From: Bdellovibrio sp. GT3
Lineage (GTDB): Bacteria > Bdellovibrionota > Bdellovibrionia > Bdellovibrionales > Bdellovibrionaceae
Length of the DNA: 64,000 bases
Reading direction: 5' to 3'
NCBI RefSeq assembly: GCF_037996765.1
Contig: NZ_JBBNAD010000004.1
Location: 310,001 to 374,000 of the forward strand
Made by a program: the position numbers and the translations under genes. Every line of letters begins with the position of its first letter. Within the stretch, counting starts at the first letter, position 1. The notes beneath the pieces were generated by a model. That model was not told the DNA's origin. It made no database searches and was given only the letters and a program-made list of their open reading frames with translations. Shown here piece after piece: positions 8,559 to 17,060 of this stretch.

Positions 8559-10122
8559 TCTTTCGGATGATAATGGACTTCATCAAAGGCTCCTGATCGG
8601 GGAGTTCGAAGTCCATGCCTTGCGAGGGTGCAGGTAAAATCTTGAATGAGAATTCGCGTTTTAATTTTTCCAAGCGCAGGTGCAGATCGCCGCTGTTCCA
8701 TTTTTCGTAGTTGGTACAGAATAGCAACAAGCCGTTTTTTTCAAGGCAGTACAGGGCATTGACCAGCAGCTCGTCAAAGTTTTTGCTGATGGAGAACACG
8801 CCGTTTTTTGAGCGACCAAAAGAGGGGGGATCACAGACAATCAGTCCGAATTTGCGCTTGCGGCGAACGGTGCCTTTTAAAAACAAAATACAATCGCTGT
8901 TCCAGAACTCATATTTTTCGTTTTCGGGATCCAGGCCATTCAGCGTGAAGTTTCGCTTGCTCCAATCAAGAAAATTAGAGGAAACGTCGACAGTGCAGAC
9001 TTCCGCGGCTCCAGCCATTGCGGCAACAACGCTGAATCCACTGGTGTAGGAAAACAAATTCAGAACCCGGCGGTCCTGAGCGTGAGCGCTGACCCACAGG
9101 CGATTTTCGCGCTGATCCAGAAACAAACCCGGAGAAAGACCGGTGTCACTGCGAAGCTCATACTTAACGCCATTTTCCTTGGCAACCCAGGAAGGTTGAG
9201 TTTGCCCGATATTCCACAAAAGCTCGGCATTCGGGTCATCACCGCGATTTAACATTTTGCGGATCAGGATTTTCTTTTTCAGTTTTTTCGCGACTCTTTC
9301 AAAGCGCAAAAGGTCCGGCACTGAAGGGTCTTCCTCTTTGTACCAGTAAACCCAAAGGTAATCGCCATATTGATCGATGCGATAAGTGTCCAGTTCGCGG
9401 TGAGCCAGACGCAGGGATTCCTCTTTCAATTCAGAAAAATGGAACAGACGTTCGCGGCGCTGGAAGGCTTCAGCCACTACTAGGTCTTCTTCGTGTTCGT
9501 TGAGTTCGCCATCTTTGGCCCAAACCGGAAGATCCGTTTCAAATTTGACGTGCTGGCCACGCAATGTGAATTCCAAGGAATGAGAATGCAGGCACAGTCG
9601 ATAAAAAGGACTGCCACCATGCTCGTTGTCGCCTAGAATCGGAATCCCTTTTGCTTCAGCATGAAGACGGATCTGGTGAGGTTTGCCAGAGTGGGGAGTC
9701 GCTTCCCACAGTTGAAAACGGCCCAGTGATTTAATCCATTTGAATGTGGTTTTGGCATTCGGGTCTTTGTCTTTGTGGCTGACAAACTGGTTGCGGACCT
9801 TTTCGATGTACGACTGGTAAGTGAACTCCAGAGACCCGGCTGGCTTGTCAGTTAAAAAAAGATATTTTTTGCTTACCAAATGTTGTTCAAAAAGACGCGT
9901 CATCTCGGCTGCGATTTCAGAACTCGTTGCAAAACACAGAGCGCCGGAGGTGGCTTTGTCCAGACGATGCACGACAAAGAGTTTGCGATCCAGTTCCTCT
10001 TCATACACTTCAACACAACCACGCTGCCCGTGTTCGGGAGTGTGGGTGTTCAGGCCGGCAATCTTGTCAATAAAGATGCACCCGGCTGTCTCGGTGTAGC
10101 GAAGCTTAATCGTGCGTGTCAT
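8554..10122 (-). CDS. RluA-type pseudouridine synthase fused to class I SAM methyltransferase
   Basis: 522 residues with two RNA-modification modules. Residues ~1-230 form an RluA-family pseudouridine synthase, with the catalytic-Asp motif HRLDKATSG at about 52-60, a 'KKYLFLTD' strand and a 'PHSGKPHQIRLHA' motif. There is no N-terminal S4 domain. Residues ~290-520 form a Rossmann methyltransferase like RlmI/RlmK: 'GLSPGLFLDQRENR', then 'VLNLFSYTSGFSVVAAMAGA' (motif I), the acidic 'VDVS' and the DPPSF motif IV. The substrate is presumably rRNA or tRNA modified at two sites, which is inference. The start ATG 10122 lacks a strong Shine-Dalgarno. Confidence 0.88.
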   Translation of the reverse strand: MTRTIKLRYTETAGCIFIDKIAGLNTHTPEHGQRGCVEVYEEELDRKLFVVHRLDKATSGALCFATSSEIAAEMTRLFEQHLVSKKYLFLTDKPAGSLEFTYQSYIEKVRNQFVSHKDKDPNAKTTFKWIKSLGRFQLWEATPHSGKPHQIRLHAEAKGIPILGDNEHGGSPFYRLCLHSHSLEFTLRGQHVKFETDLPVWAKDGELNEHEEDLVVAEAFQRRERLFHFSELKEESLRLAHRELDTYRIDQYGDYLWVYWYKEEDPSVPDLLRFERVAKKLKKKILIRKMLNRGDDPNAELLWNIGQTQPSWVAKENGVKYELRSDTGLSPGLFLDQRENRLWVSAHAQDRRVLNLFSYTSGFSVVAAMAGAAEVCTVDVSSNFLDWSKRNFTLNGLDPENEKYEFWNSDCILFLKGTVRRKRKFGLIVCDPPSFGRSKNGVFSISKNFDELLVNALYCLEKNGLLLFCTNYEKWNSGDLHLRLEKLKREFSFKILPAPSQGMDFELPDQEPLMKSIIIRKN

Positions 10123-10195
10123 TCAACTAATATAGACCGGTTTTCATTGAGCGTCACTGAGAGATTCGATAGAAATGGTCATGGAGGAATTTCCT

Positions 10196-10789
10196 ATGAA
10201 AATGATGACTAAGATTCTTTTGGTGGCTTTGGTTATGCCATTTCTGGCAGGTTGCGGGATTCAAAGCATCCCTCAATCCAAGAATGCAACGGAAGCGGCT
10301 TTGGCAGAGGTATCAAACCAATACAAACGTCGAGCTGATTTGATTCCTAATCTGGTGAACGTGGTTAAGGGTTATGCCAAACACGAAGAGACTACTTTGA
10401 CTCAAGTTGTGGAAGCACGTGCAAAAGCAACATCCATGCAAATTGATCCGTCTAAAGTGACGCCGGAACAATTGGCTGAATACCAAAAAGCACAAAGTGG
10501 TTTGTCTCAAGCTTTGGGTCGCTTGATGGTTGTTACAGAAAACTATCCTAACCTGAAAGCGGATCAAAACTTCCGCGATTTGCAGGCGCAATTGGAAGGC
10601 ACTGAAAACCGAATCACTATCGCTCGTCAGCGCTATATTGAATCGATCAATCAGTTCAACAACCTTGTGACAGTTCCGCCAACCAGCTGGACGAACTCGA
10701 TCATGTACCATTTCCCGAAAATGCCTCAGTGGGATATGACTGCTGAAGAAAAAGCAACTGCCGAGAAAGCTCCAGAAGTTAAATTCTAA
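10196..10789 (+). CDS. lemA: LemA family lipoprotein
   Basis: 197 residues. An N-terminal lipoprotein signal with lipobox LAGC is followed by the LemA helical fold: 'VSNQYKRRADLIPNLVNVVKGYA' near residues 40-62, then 'VVEARAKAT' and 'NRITIARQRYIESINQFNNLV'. LemA proteins are membrane-anchored helical bundles of unsettled role. They are nearly always beside TPM-domain proteins, as here. ATG 10196 is chosen over ATG 10175 because GGAGG at 10183-10187 gives ideal spacing. The stop overlaps the next start by one base (TAATG). Confidence 0.92.
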   Translation: MKMMTKILLVALVMPFLAGCGIQSIPQSKNATEAALAEVSNQYKRRADLIPNLVNVVKGYAKHEETTLTQVVEARAKATSMQIDPSKVTPEQLAEYQKAQSGLSQALGRLMVVTENYPNLKADQNFRDLQAQLEGTENRITIARQRYIESINQFNNLVTVPPTSWTNSIMYHFPKMPQWDMTAEEKATAEKAPEVKF

Positions 10790-11529
10790 TGAAGTTGTTA
10801 ACGTCGTTTCTTTTTTCAATATTGATGTTGCTGGGATTTGCCTCCCATGCTGAATTCAAGGTTCCTGCCTTGCAGGGGCCTGTGATGGATGAAGTGGGAG
10901 TGATTCCACGAAGCATGCGTCAAGACCTGACCCAATTGTTGATGGACTTCAACAAACGTGGAAAAGCACAGATTCAAATTCTGGTGGTGAACACCCTGGA
11001 AGGGGAGCCGATTGAACAGGCTTCAATCAAAATCACGGATCAATGGAAACTGGGCGACGAGAAAAAAGACAACGGGGTTCTCTTTCTGATAGCCCTTCAG
11101 GATCGACGGATGCGCATCGAAGTCGGACAAGGGCTTGAAGGCGCTATTCCCGACGTGTATGCAAAACGTATCATCGCCGATGTGGTGACGCCTTATTTCC
11201 GCAAACAACGATTTGCAGAGGGCATCTACGCAGGTGTGGGCCAGATCATGGCTCTGGCGGATAAAGAGTTTGCAGATGAACAAGGTATTACCACGGAGTC
11301 CAGAAAAGACGACAAAGGCGGAGGGATACCGGTTGGTATCATTATTCTTCTGTTGATCATCATTTCTGTTCTTGGACGATTCGGCGGAGGTCGCGGTCGT
11401 CATATGCGTGGATCGGGTGGCTTTGGCGGCGGCACTTTTGGTGGTGGCGGCTGGGGCTCCGGTGGCGGAGGCGGTTGGTCCGGCGGTGGCGGCGGATTCA
11501 GCGGCGGTGGTTCTTCGGGGTCATGGTAG
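10789..11529 (+). CDS. TPM-domain protein with glycine-rich tail (YgcG-like)
   Basis: 246 residues. Signal peptide (1-21), periplasmic TPM domain (~25-170, starting 'VPALQGPVMDEVGVIP'; 'IQILVVNTLEG' and 'DRRMRIEVGQGLEG' visible), then one TM helix (~180-200, IPVGIIILLLIIISVLG) and a cytoplasmic low-complexity Gly/Ser/Trp tail (GGGW-type repeats). The TPM fold is associated with acid phosphatase activity and photosystem repair in plants; the bacterial role is unclear. Translation is coupled to lemA. Confidence 0.9.
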   Translation: MKLLTSFLFSILMLLGFASHAEFKVPALQGPVMDEVGVIPRSMRQDLTQLLMDFNKRGKAQIQILVVNTLEGEPIEQASIKITDQWKLGDEKKDNGVLFLIALQDRRMRIEVGQGLEGAIPDVYAKRIIADVVTPYFRKQRFAEGIYAGVGQIMALADKEFADEQGITTESRKDDKGGGIPVGIIILLLIIISVLGRFGGGRGRHMRGSGGFGGGTFGGGGWGSGGGGGWSGGGGGFSGGGSSGSW

Positions 11530-11564
11530 TGCGCACACTTAAGCGCAAGGGTTTGGAGTGAGCG

Positions 11565-12206
11565 ATGGCATGGATTAATAAATATCTTTCCGACAAAGAG
11601 ATTGCGCAGATTTCTGAAACCATTCACGTGGTCGAAGAACACACAGACGGCGAAATCGTTCCTGTGATTGTGAAGAGTTCCTCCTCTGTGGGGCATATTC
11701 CAATGACGTTAACGTTGTTACTGCTGTTGATACTGGTTATCGCAGAACTTCCATTTGCAGATTTGTTATGGACGACACCATGGGTGTATGTCTGGCCATT
11801 TTTAGTGGTGGCCGTTTATTATCTTTCTTTTGCATTGGCGCGAATTCATTTTATCCAGAAGATATTCGTACCTGAAAAGGACGAGCTTTCTCAGGTCCAT
11901 CAGCGCGCTCAATTGGAATTTTATCTTAATAAAATCAATCGCACTCAAAAAGGTACGGGTATCTTGATTTTCGTTTCTGTGATGGAAAGAAAAGCAGTGA
12001 TCCTGGCGGACGAAGGGATTAATAGCAAACTTCCTCCGGAAACCTGGAACGACGTTCTTGCCAAATTCAGTGAACAGCTGCACTCAGGAAGCTGGGCCCA
12101 GGGCTTCACCGTGGCCATAGAATCTTGTGGTAAACACTTGCATGAGCATTTTCCTCACACCGATGGCGGCCACAATCAGTTGAAAAACAATCTGGTGATC
12201 CGCTAA
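11565..12206 (+). CDS. TPM-domain membrane protein
   Basis: 213 residues. The N-terminal ~45 residues look like the start of a TPM domain (IAQISETIHVVEEHTDGEIVPVIVKSS), interrupted by two TM helices (~50-70, ~75-95). The rest of the domain follows (RTQKGTGILIFVSVMERKAVILADEGI). The same split-TPM arrangement is known in LemA-TPM-TPM operons. It lies 35 bp after the first TPM gene with a GGAGTGAG ribosome site. Its stop overlaps the convergent gene's stop. Confidence 0.85.
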   Translation: MAWINKYLSDKEIAQISETIHVVEEHTDGEIVPVIVKSSSSVGHIPMTLTLLLLLILVIAELPFADLLWTTPWVYVWPFLVVAVYYLSFALARIHFIQKIFVPEKDELSQVHQRAQLEFYLNKINRTQKGTGILIFVSVMERKAVILADEGINSKLPPETWNDVLAKFSEQLHSGSWAQGFTVAIESCGKHLHEHFPHTDGGHNQLKNNLVIR

Positions 12207-12655
12207 CTTGCCGGATAGGACGAGAACAATACAACTCGTTTCCCATCGTCAAGCTCAGCCGGACTGGTGAAAAGCCACGCGGTTTTTTCGGCCTTTTCCA
12301 TTTCCTTGCATTCATTGATGGCAAACTCTGCCGTTTTTTCCCCATTGCTGAAACACAGGACGCGACCGCTGAAGCCCAGCATCTGCATAATGATGGAAGC
12401 GTTCATGTTGGGAAATGTGAAAATAAATTTATGAGCATTTTTTGCGTCGTCTGCCACAAATTCGAAATCCGCAAGATTGCAGCCTTTTGGGATGGCCAGA
12501 AAAATTACATCGGGACGTGGTCGTTCTTTCAAGTATTCCCATTGATGAATGGCTTCGCAAAAGGCGTAGCTGGTTTCGCTTAACTTTTCCCATTCGGGGA
12601 TTTTATCTTTCCATACAGGTTCGGGGCGATTTTGAATTTCAATTTGAATTTTCAT
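12203..12655 (-). CDS. half-size ketosynthase-like protein
   Basis: 150 residues, third gene of a minus-strand group, starting inside the end of the ketosynthase-like gene (17-bp overlap, ATG 12655). I do not recognise a firm family. The segment 'FPNMNASIIMQMLGFSGRVLCFSNGEKTAEFAI' (positions ~80-112) resembles the strand around the N-terminal half of thiolase-fold condensing enzymes (Asn-Met-Ala-Ser ... Gly-x-x-Gly). The catalytic Cys position is not conserved and the C-terminal half is absent. It might form a heterodimer with its neighbour, which is inference. Similar truncated partners are known beside condensing enzymes in aryl-polyene-type clusters. Confidence 0.6.
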   Translation of the reverse strand: MKIQIEIQNRPEPVWKDKIPEWEKLSETSYAFCEAIHQWEYLKERPRPDVIFLAIPKGCNLADFEFVADDAKNAHKFIFTFPNMNASIIMQMLGFSGRVLCFSNGEKTAEFAINECKEMEKAEKTAWLFTSPAELDDGKRVVLFSSYPAS

Positions 12656-13796
12656 GATCGTTCTCTTCGATACCCACGGCGCAAGCGGCATAGATTCCGG
12701 TAAAGGCCAGTGTGGTCATTAATATTTGGCGAATTTTGGTGTCCGTACTCATGGCATCTGACGAGAGAAGATACCGGCCCTTGAGGGAGTCGTCCTTTTT
12801 ACTGGTGTTGTGAATTTTAAAAACTTTCTGTGTTTTCAGAATTTCACAGGCGGCGATAAGATCCATCAGGCCACAGGCACCCTCCGTGTTGCCAATACAC
12901 CATTTTGTCGAGGTGATTGGCACATCGGAATCTTTGATGAAATCCAGAAATTCAGTCAGAGCACGGTCCTCAGCGCTGTCGGAAGGCTTTGTTCCGGAGC
13001 CGTGAGCAAGAATAAGATCCGGGTGCAGGGGCGAGGAGGTGTTTAAGTCTTTAAGTGTTTCCAATAGTGCCTGACTGTCCAGGACAGGTGGAAATGTCGA
13101 TGAGCCCTGAGTTTTGGTGATGACGCCCAGTAATTTTATATCCTCGGCCGATTTGCGCTCCCGCGACAGCAGCACCATTCCCATGGCTTCCCCTAATTGC
13201 AGTCCATCCGCATTTTCTGAAAAAGGTCTGCATTTGGAGTGCGTCAGCAAATTCAAAGACTGATAACCCTTTTCCACAAACGGTCCAATAAGATCGCCGG
13301 AAACAATCAGCGCATATTCAGCGCGCTTGCTCGCAAACAGGTCCTGTGCGTATTCGAGGGCGGCGTGGCTGGAAATACTGGCGTTGCCAATGGAACAATC
13401 AAAAACCCACTCCAATTCCACTGCGTTTTCCTGGAAGTATTTTAGAATTTCAAAGTAGGGGTCGGGCAATTCACGAATGGTTTCAGGGGTGGCTTTCCAG
13501 ATGTAATCCTCCAGAGCTCCCTTGTTGGAGGCGAAAATCAGAACCACGCGCCCTTTGGTAAGGTCGGTGTAGGCTTCCTTGGATAAGCCTTCGCGTAGTG
13601 GAAAGATTAACTCCTTAAATGCATTTACGAAGATTTCAGTATAGCTGTGGAGCTTTCGTGGATCTTTATTGAGGTAGCAAATTCTGCCGCCACTTTCGCC
13701 GGCTGTCGAGCAATCAACTCCACCGTAAAGTGCCGTCATCATGGCAGGTGTGCCAGCACCTGCCGCAGTTATGCAAGAATAGTTTTGGATGTACAC
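12639..13796 (-). CDS. beta-ketoacyl synthase-like protein with altered catalytic residues
   Basis: 385 residues, thiolase-fold condensing enzyme. Recognisable: 'LIFASNKGALED' near the N terminus, 'SENADGLQLGEAMGMVLL' (normally DGFVxGEGAG), 'AHGSGTKPSDSAED' with the first catalytic His kept, and 'STKWCIGNTEGACG', where the second His of the usual KxxxGH motif is Asn. The nucleophile region reads NASISSHAA, so the usual Cys appears as Ser; a Cys occurs six residues earlier. It may act as a chain-length-factor-like or regulatory partner. The start is GTG 13796, set by GGAGG. It lies 20 bp after the secreted-protein gene. Confidence 0.78.
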   Translation of the reverse strand: MYIQNYSCITAAGAGTPAMMTALYGGVDCSTAGESGGRICYLNKDPRKLHSYTEIFVNAFKELIFPLREGLSKEAYTDLTKGRVVLIFASNKGALEDYIWKATPETIRELPDPYFEILKYFQENAVELEWVFDCSIGNASISSHAALEYAQDLFASKRAEYALIVSGDLIGPFVEKGYQSLNLLTHSKCRPFSENADGLQLGEAMGMVLLSRERKSAEDIKLLGVITKTQGSSTFPPVLDSQALLETLKDLNTSSPLHPDLILAHGSGTKPSDSAEDRALTEFLDFIKDSDVPITSTKWCIGNTEGACGLMDLIAACEILKTQKVFKIHNTSKKDDSLKGRYLLSSDAMSTDTKIRQILMTTLAFTGIYAACAVGIEENDHENSN

Positions 13797-13816
13797 ATGG
13801 CACCTCCAAAACGAGT

Positions 13817-14275
13817 TTATTTTTTCTTAATTTTATATTCAATTTGTCGTTTTACGGATTTACCAAGGTTTTCGCGAACGACGGCGAAGCTCAGAGTCCA
13901 TTGCTTTGCATCTGACTTATCCAGCGTGATTTCTTGTGATTCCTCACTCCAGTTGCTGGTATTTTTTCTTTTTGCGACAGATAACACAGAAACATCGTCT
14001 TCACTGGTGAATTTGTCATTAGCCATGACTTCAATGTTGTTGTTCACGATTTTTCCATCTTCAGATTTGAAGGTGAAGTTCACGGTCTCTGCATTTTGAA
14101 TTGAATCAATGCTGACTGACTTTAGTTTGCAATCCAATTGGAACGTTTGGCCTGCGCAACCAGTGATTTCGTAGTTGCCGAAATCAGACTTGAAAGGAAT
14201 CTGAGTTTTTTCTTTTTCGGCATGGGCCGCAAGTGTGATGGAAAGTATTGAGATAGTCGTCGCTAGTAGTTTCAT
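13817..14275 (-). CDS. secreted protein, unknown
   Basis: 152 residues with a clear signal peptide (cleavage after about residue 19, AHA). The mature protein is small and polar with a predicted beta-rich pattern and two Cys (~39, 48) that could form a disulphide. It ends in a very basic tail (IEYKIKKK). A good ribosome site (GAGGAG) precedes ATG 14275. It is first in a minus-strand group with the ketosynthase-like genes; whether it shares their function is not known. Confidence 0.75.
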   Translation of the reverse strand: MKLLATTISILSITLAAHAEKEKTQIPFKSDFGNYEITGCAGQTFQLDCKLKSVSIDSIQNAETVNFTFKSEDGKIVNNNIEVMANDKFTSEDDVSVLSVAKRKNTSNWSEESQEITLDKSDAKQWTLSFAVVRENLGKSVKRQIEYKIKKK

Positions 14276-14398
14276 GGCATCTCCTCTTTTTCCAGTATGG
14301 TGGACACGGTGGACAGAGGCTAGTCATTCTCAGGTTCTATTTAATTCCATGGAATATTTCCGAAATGTAATCAAACATTAGAAAAAAACGGAGAAGAA

Positions 14399-14767
14399 AT
14401 GAGTCATCAGGAGAGAAGGATGCCAATCGTTATTCGTAAATCAAATCAGGATGTTGGACGGGAATCCAACGTTGTTGACCTCAACTTTGTATCGAACAAA
14501 AGTGAGGTTCTGGAGGCGACACGCAAGAAGCTTGAAGAGATCTTGGTGTTGATTGTGGACCATCCAGAAGAAGTATCTGTCAACATTATGCAAGGTGAGC
14601 GCACGACCATCTTTAAAATCGAATGTTCGCGCAGGAACTTCGGTAGAATCCTGGGTTCCCGCGGAAAGATGATAGCTGGACTTCGCACGATTTCATTGGC
14701 GTTGACCGCACGTCACGGAATTCGCTCGATCGTTGAAGTCCCTTATTTCGCCGCGGAAGCTGGGTAG
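14399..14767 (+). CDS. KH-domain RNA-binding protein (KhpA-like)
   Basis: 122 residues. The C-terminal ~75 residues form a type II KH fold, with the RNA-gripping loop GSRGKMIAGLR at about residue 82-92 (GxxG). The N-terminal ~30 residues are a polar extension. KhpA-type proteins bind RNA broadly and affect cell size and sporulation or virulence in other phyla. ATG 14399 has GGAGAAG upstream; ATG 14420 is the alternative, also with a purine-rich site. The stop directly abuts the convergent secreted-protein gene. Confidence 0.85.
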   Translation: MSHQERRMPIVIRKSNQDVGRESNVVDLNFVSNKSEVLEATRKKLEEILVLIVDHPEEVSVNIMQGERTTIFKIECSRRNFGRILGSRGKMIAGLRTISLALTARHGIRSIVEVPYFAAEAG

Positions 14768-15457
14768 TTATTCAGCCTGCTCCATTGAACCTAAATTCAA
14801 AAAGTCAGAATTAGGAACGGGCATATCCAATAGCAAATATTCGATGACATCATCAATGGAACCATCAGTAGTTGCCAGCAAAGAAATCTTCTTGCTTAGA
14901 TATGCGCCTTCCAGACTGTAAGTGTTGCCGGATCTTTTGATGGCGACATCAATCCAGTAGCCATTCATGTAACCTTTGAACCAATACCCATCGTTCTTGC
15001 GGATCATATACAGGTCTGCAAGTTCATTTTTGAAGAATCCGGTCGCACGACCTTCTTTACGCTCCTCTGTCGGAACATCAATTCTTAAGGACGGGCGGTG
15101 GTTTTTGAAAACACCTTTAAACCAATGAGTTCCGTTATTCGTGTGCTCGATGGCAAGATCAACAGTGCGACCGTCCAATTGGCCTTGCACTGAAGTGCCG
15201 GAATTGCTTTGAGCAATATTCAGTGCCGTTGAGCCGTCAGCAGAAGAGATCGTGGACGTCGCAGCGTCTTTGTTTTGAATTTGTAGTTGTTTGGTAGTGC
15301 TGCCTGATTGCAGAGTCCAAGTCTGGCCTTGCTCAGTCGTATTGATTTGCCAGTTAATTTGATCAACGCCCCAGTTACCTTGAACGGTCGTTGTTGAAGC
15401 ATGAGTGGCTGTTGCAGTCAGTAGGGTCAGTGTAAAAAGGGACAATAGACTTTTCAT
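14768..15457 (-). CDS. secreted beta-rich protein, unknown
   Basis: 229 residues. The signal peptide ends about residue 20 (THA). The mature part contains many short Thr/Ser/Asn-rich strands and two similar segments around 'THWFKGVFKNHRP' and 'GYWFKGYMNGYW', suggesting an internal repeat of a small beta unit. The tail is acidic. No family recognised. A ribosome site (AAGGAG) precedes ATG 15457. It could be a surface or prey-interacting protein (inference from secretion only). Confidence 0.75.
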   Translation of the reverse strand: MKSLLSLFTLTLLTATATHASTTTVQGNWGVDQINWQINTTEQGQTWTLQSGSTTKQLQIQNKDAATSTISSADGSTALNIAQSNSGTSVQGQLDGRTVDLAIEHTNNGTHWFKGVFKNHRPSLRIDVPTEERKEGRATGFFKNELADLYMIRKNDGYWFKGYMNGYWIDVAIKRSGNTYSLEGAYLSKKISLLATTDGSIDDVIEYLLLDMPVPNSDFLNLGSMEQAE

Positions 15458-15720
15458 TTAAACTCCTTAATTAGATACCTGATAAGGCCTAGTCAGGAAC
15501 CCGAAAGGGGTCAATAAAATCCATAATTGACGTCGAAGTGGGAAGCTATTTGAAACTGCATGAGATTTGTGGACATTTCGATCTGTACGCAGTATTTGCT
15601 GCGCCGCGAATACGGAGGTCCCTCGTTAACTTTTTGTTCGGCATTGTTCTGGAGCACGAAATAATTTCGCAAATGTCATGGCAGTAAGTACAACAAGTTG
15701 TTCTATGCTATGGCATCCAT

Positions 15721-17058
15721 ATGAAAAGCTTTGCAAACACCATTCAAGATCTAATGAGTGAAATCACTGATGACGCAAACGTTGAGTCTGCCTGGCTGAC
15801 GGCAATGGCCCATATGGAACATCTGGCGGCCGAACAGATTCTGGGAAACATTTCACTATCAACGCCTGAGGAGTTTGTCGAAGAGATCAGGTCTCACGCC
15901 GGTGATGAATACCGTCACCGCGACGTGATCGCGCGAATTCGTCCTGTTCAGGAGCCTGCCAGCGAAGCGGAAAGAGATTTACGCACGCGCCTCTGTGCGA
16001 TGACGGAGTCCTTCACCAAAAGCTTTTTCGGAAATCCCGTGCTCTTGCAGGCCAACAACCGTTTCGCGGCCTATGTTCATGGCGCGATCACGATCGAACA
16101 GTTTCCGTTTCAGATTTACTCCTCCTACATTCCGGCGACTCGCTTCCCGCATATTCGTGAAGCCATGAGTGAAGTCTTAAAAGACGAGACGGCCCACATT
16201 CAGTTGGGAAAAAAGTTTCGTGAGTTATTGTCAGAGGAAGATCAATTGTCGTTGCAGCAATTGCAGCTGATAGAAAAAGAAATGTGCCGCTGCATGGTTC
16301 AGCGCATGACAGATCTGATTCGAATTTATAAAAAATCCCAAACAACACCGAACACTGGCAGTAAAGCCAGTACCAGACTGGCGTGGATGTTGGGGGAGCG
16401 ACCTGCTGCCACCGTGGCCTGGGTTCAGGCACTGAGTTTTTCTGAATCCAATGCAGCGATCCACATGCAGCGCGAATTCACCTCCCGCAATTTGCCATTG
16501 CCTGAGCAGATGCCTGCCCATGTAGAAGATGAAATGCGCCACGCGAAGCTTTTGCAACGTTCTGTTTTATTGGATCGTAGACGCTGGCTCGCGGTTCCTG
16601 GTTACAAAGAACTTGAACATCGTCTGAATAGAAAAATGGAAAGATATCTGGGACGATTCTTCAGTGCGCTGGTGCGTGAATTGAAGGACCCCGAGATGTT
16701 GTATTTGTACGGTGCCTGGGGGCTCGAAATGCGGGTTTTTAAACACTACAGCGAGTTGGTGAAGTGGACCGACAATGTCGGTGTCGCCTATATCGTTTCG
16801 CAGATTTTGGAAGACGAGGCCGAGCACACCCAGATGGTGAATGCCAGCCTTAATGAACGGAATATGCTCAACCCGGAAACTCTGAAATTTGTGCGCCAAA
16901 TGGAAGAGGAAATATTCGAGAGCACGGCCTCTGGTGTGATTCAAATTCTGCAGGAGTTCGATTGCAAGGATTCCTTCATGCCACCTTATGCAAAAGCCTT
17001 TTCCGCACTTCCGTCGGAATCAGTTGTCGCTGAACAAGTCGCAGTGATGGAGATGTAA
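15721..17058 (+). CDS. tandem ferritin-like di-iron protein
   Basis: 445 residues, two ferritin-like four-helix units. Unit 1 (~20-190) has helix-1 Glu in 'MEHLAAEQ', 'DEYRH', 'ITIEQF' and 'DETAH'. Unit 2 (~235-420) has 'FSESNAAIH', 'DEMRH', 'GLEMRVFKH' and 'DEAEH'. Each unit thus carries a full Glu/ExxH ... Glu/ExxH ligand set for a dinuclear metal site. Such sites serve oxidases or oxygenases (AurF-type N-oxygenases, UndA-like, rubrerythrin-like). The next gene (acyltransferase-like) starts 2 bp after the stop, so the two are almost surely one operon. The start ATG 15721 lacks a strong ribosome site. No family of exactly this duplicated shape is known to me. Confidence 0.75.
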   Translation: MKSFANTIQDLMSEITDDANVESAWLTAMAHMEHLAAEQILGNISLSTPEEFVEEIRSHAGDEYRHRDVIARIRPVQEPASEAERDLRTRLCAMTESFTKSFFGNPVLLQANNRFAAYVHGAITIEQFPFQIYSSYIPATRFPHIREAMSEVLKDETAHIQLGKKFRELLSEEDQLSLQQLQLIEKEMCRCMVQRMTDLIRIYKKSQTTPNTGSKASTRLAWMLGERPAATVAWVQALSFSESNAAIHMQREFTSRNLPLPEQMPAHVEDEMRHAKLLQRSVLLDRRRWLAVPGYKELEHRLNRKMERYLGRFFSALVRELKDPEMLYLYGAWGLEMRVFKHYSELVKWTDNVGVAYIVSQILEDEAEHTQMVNASLNERNMLNPETLKFVRQMEEEIFESTASGVIQILQEFDCKDSFMPPYAKAFSALPSESVVAEQVAVMEM

Positions 17059-17060
17059 TC

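Noticed and set aside
11400-11696. Minus-strand frame rich in proline
   Set aside because: It is the antisense of the glycine-rich tail of the TPM protein.
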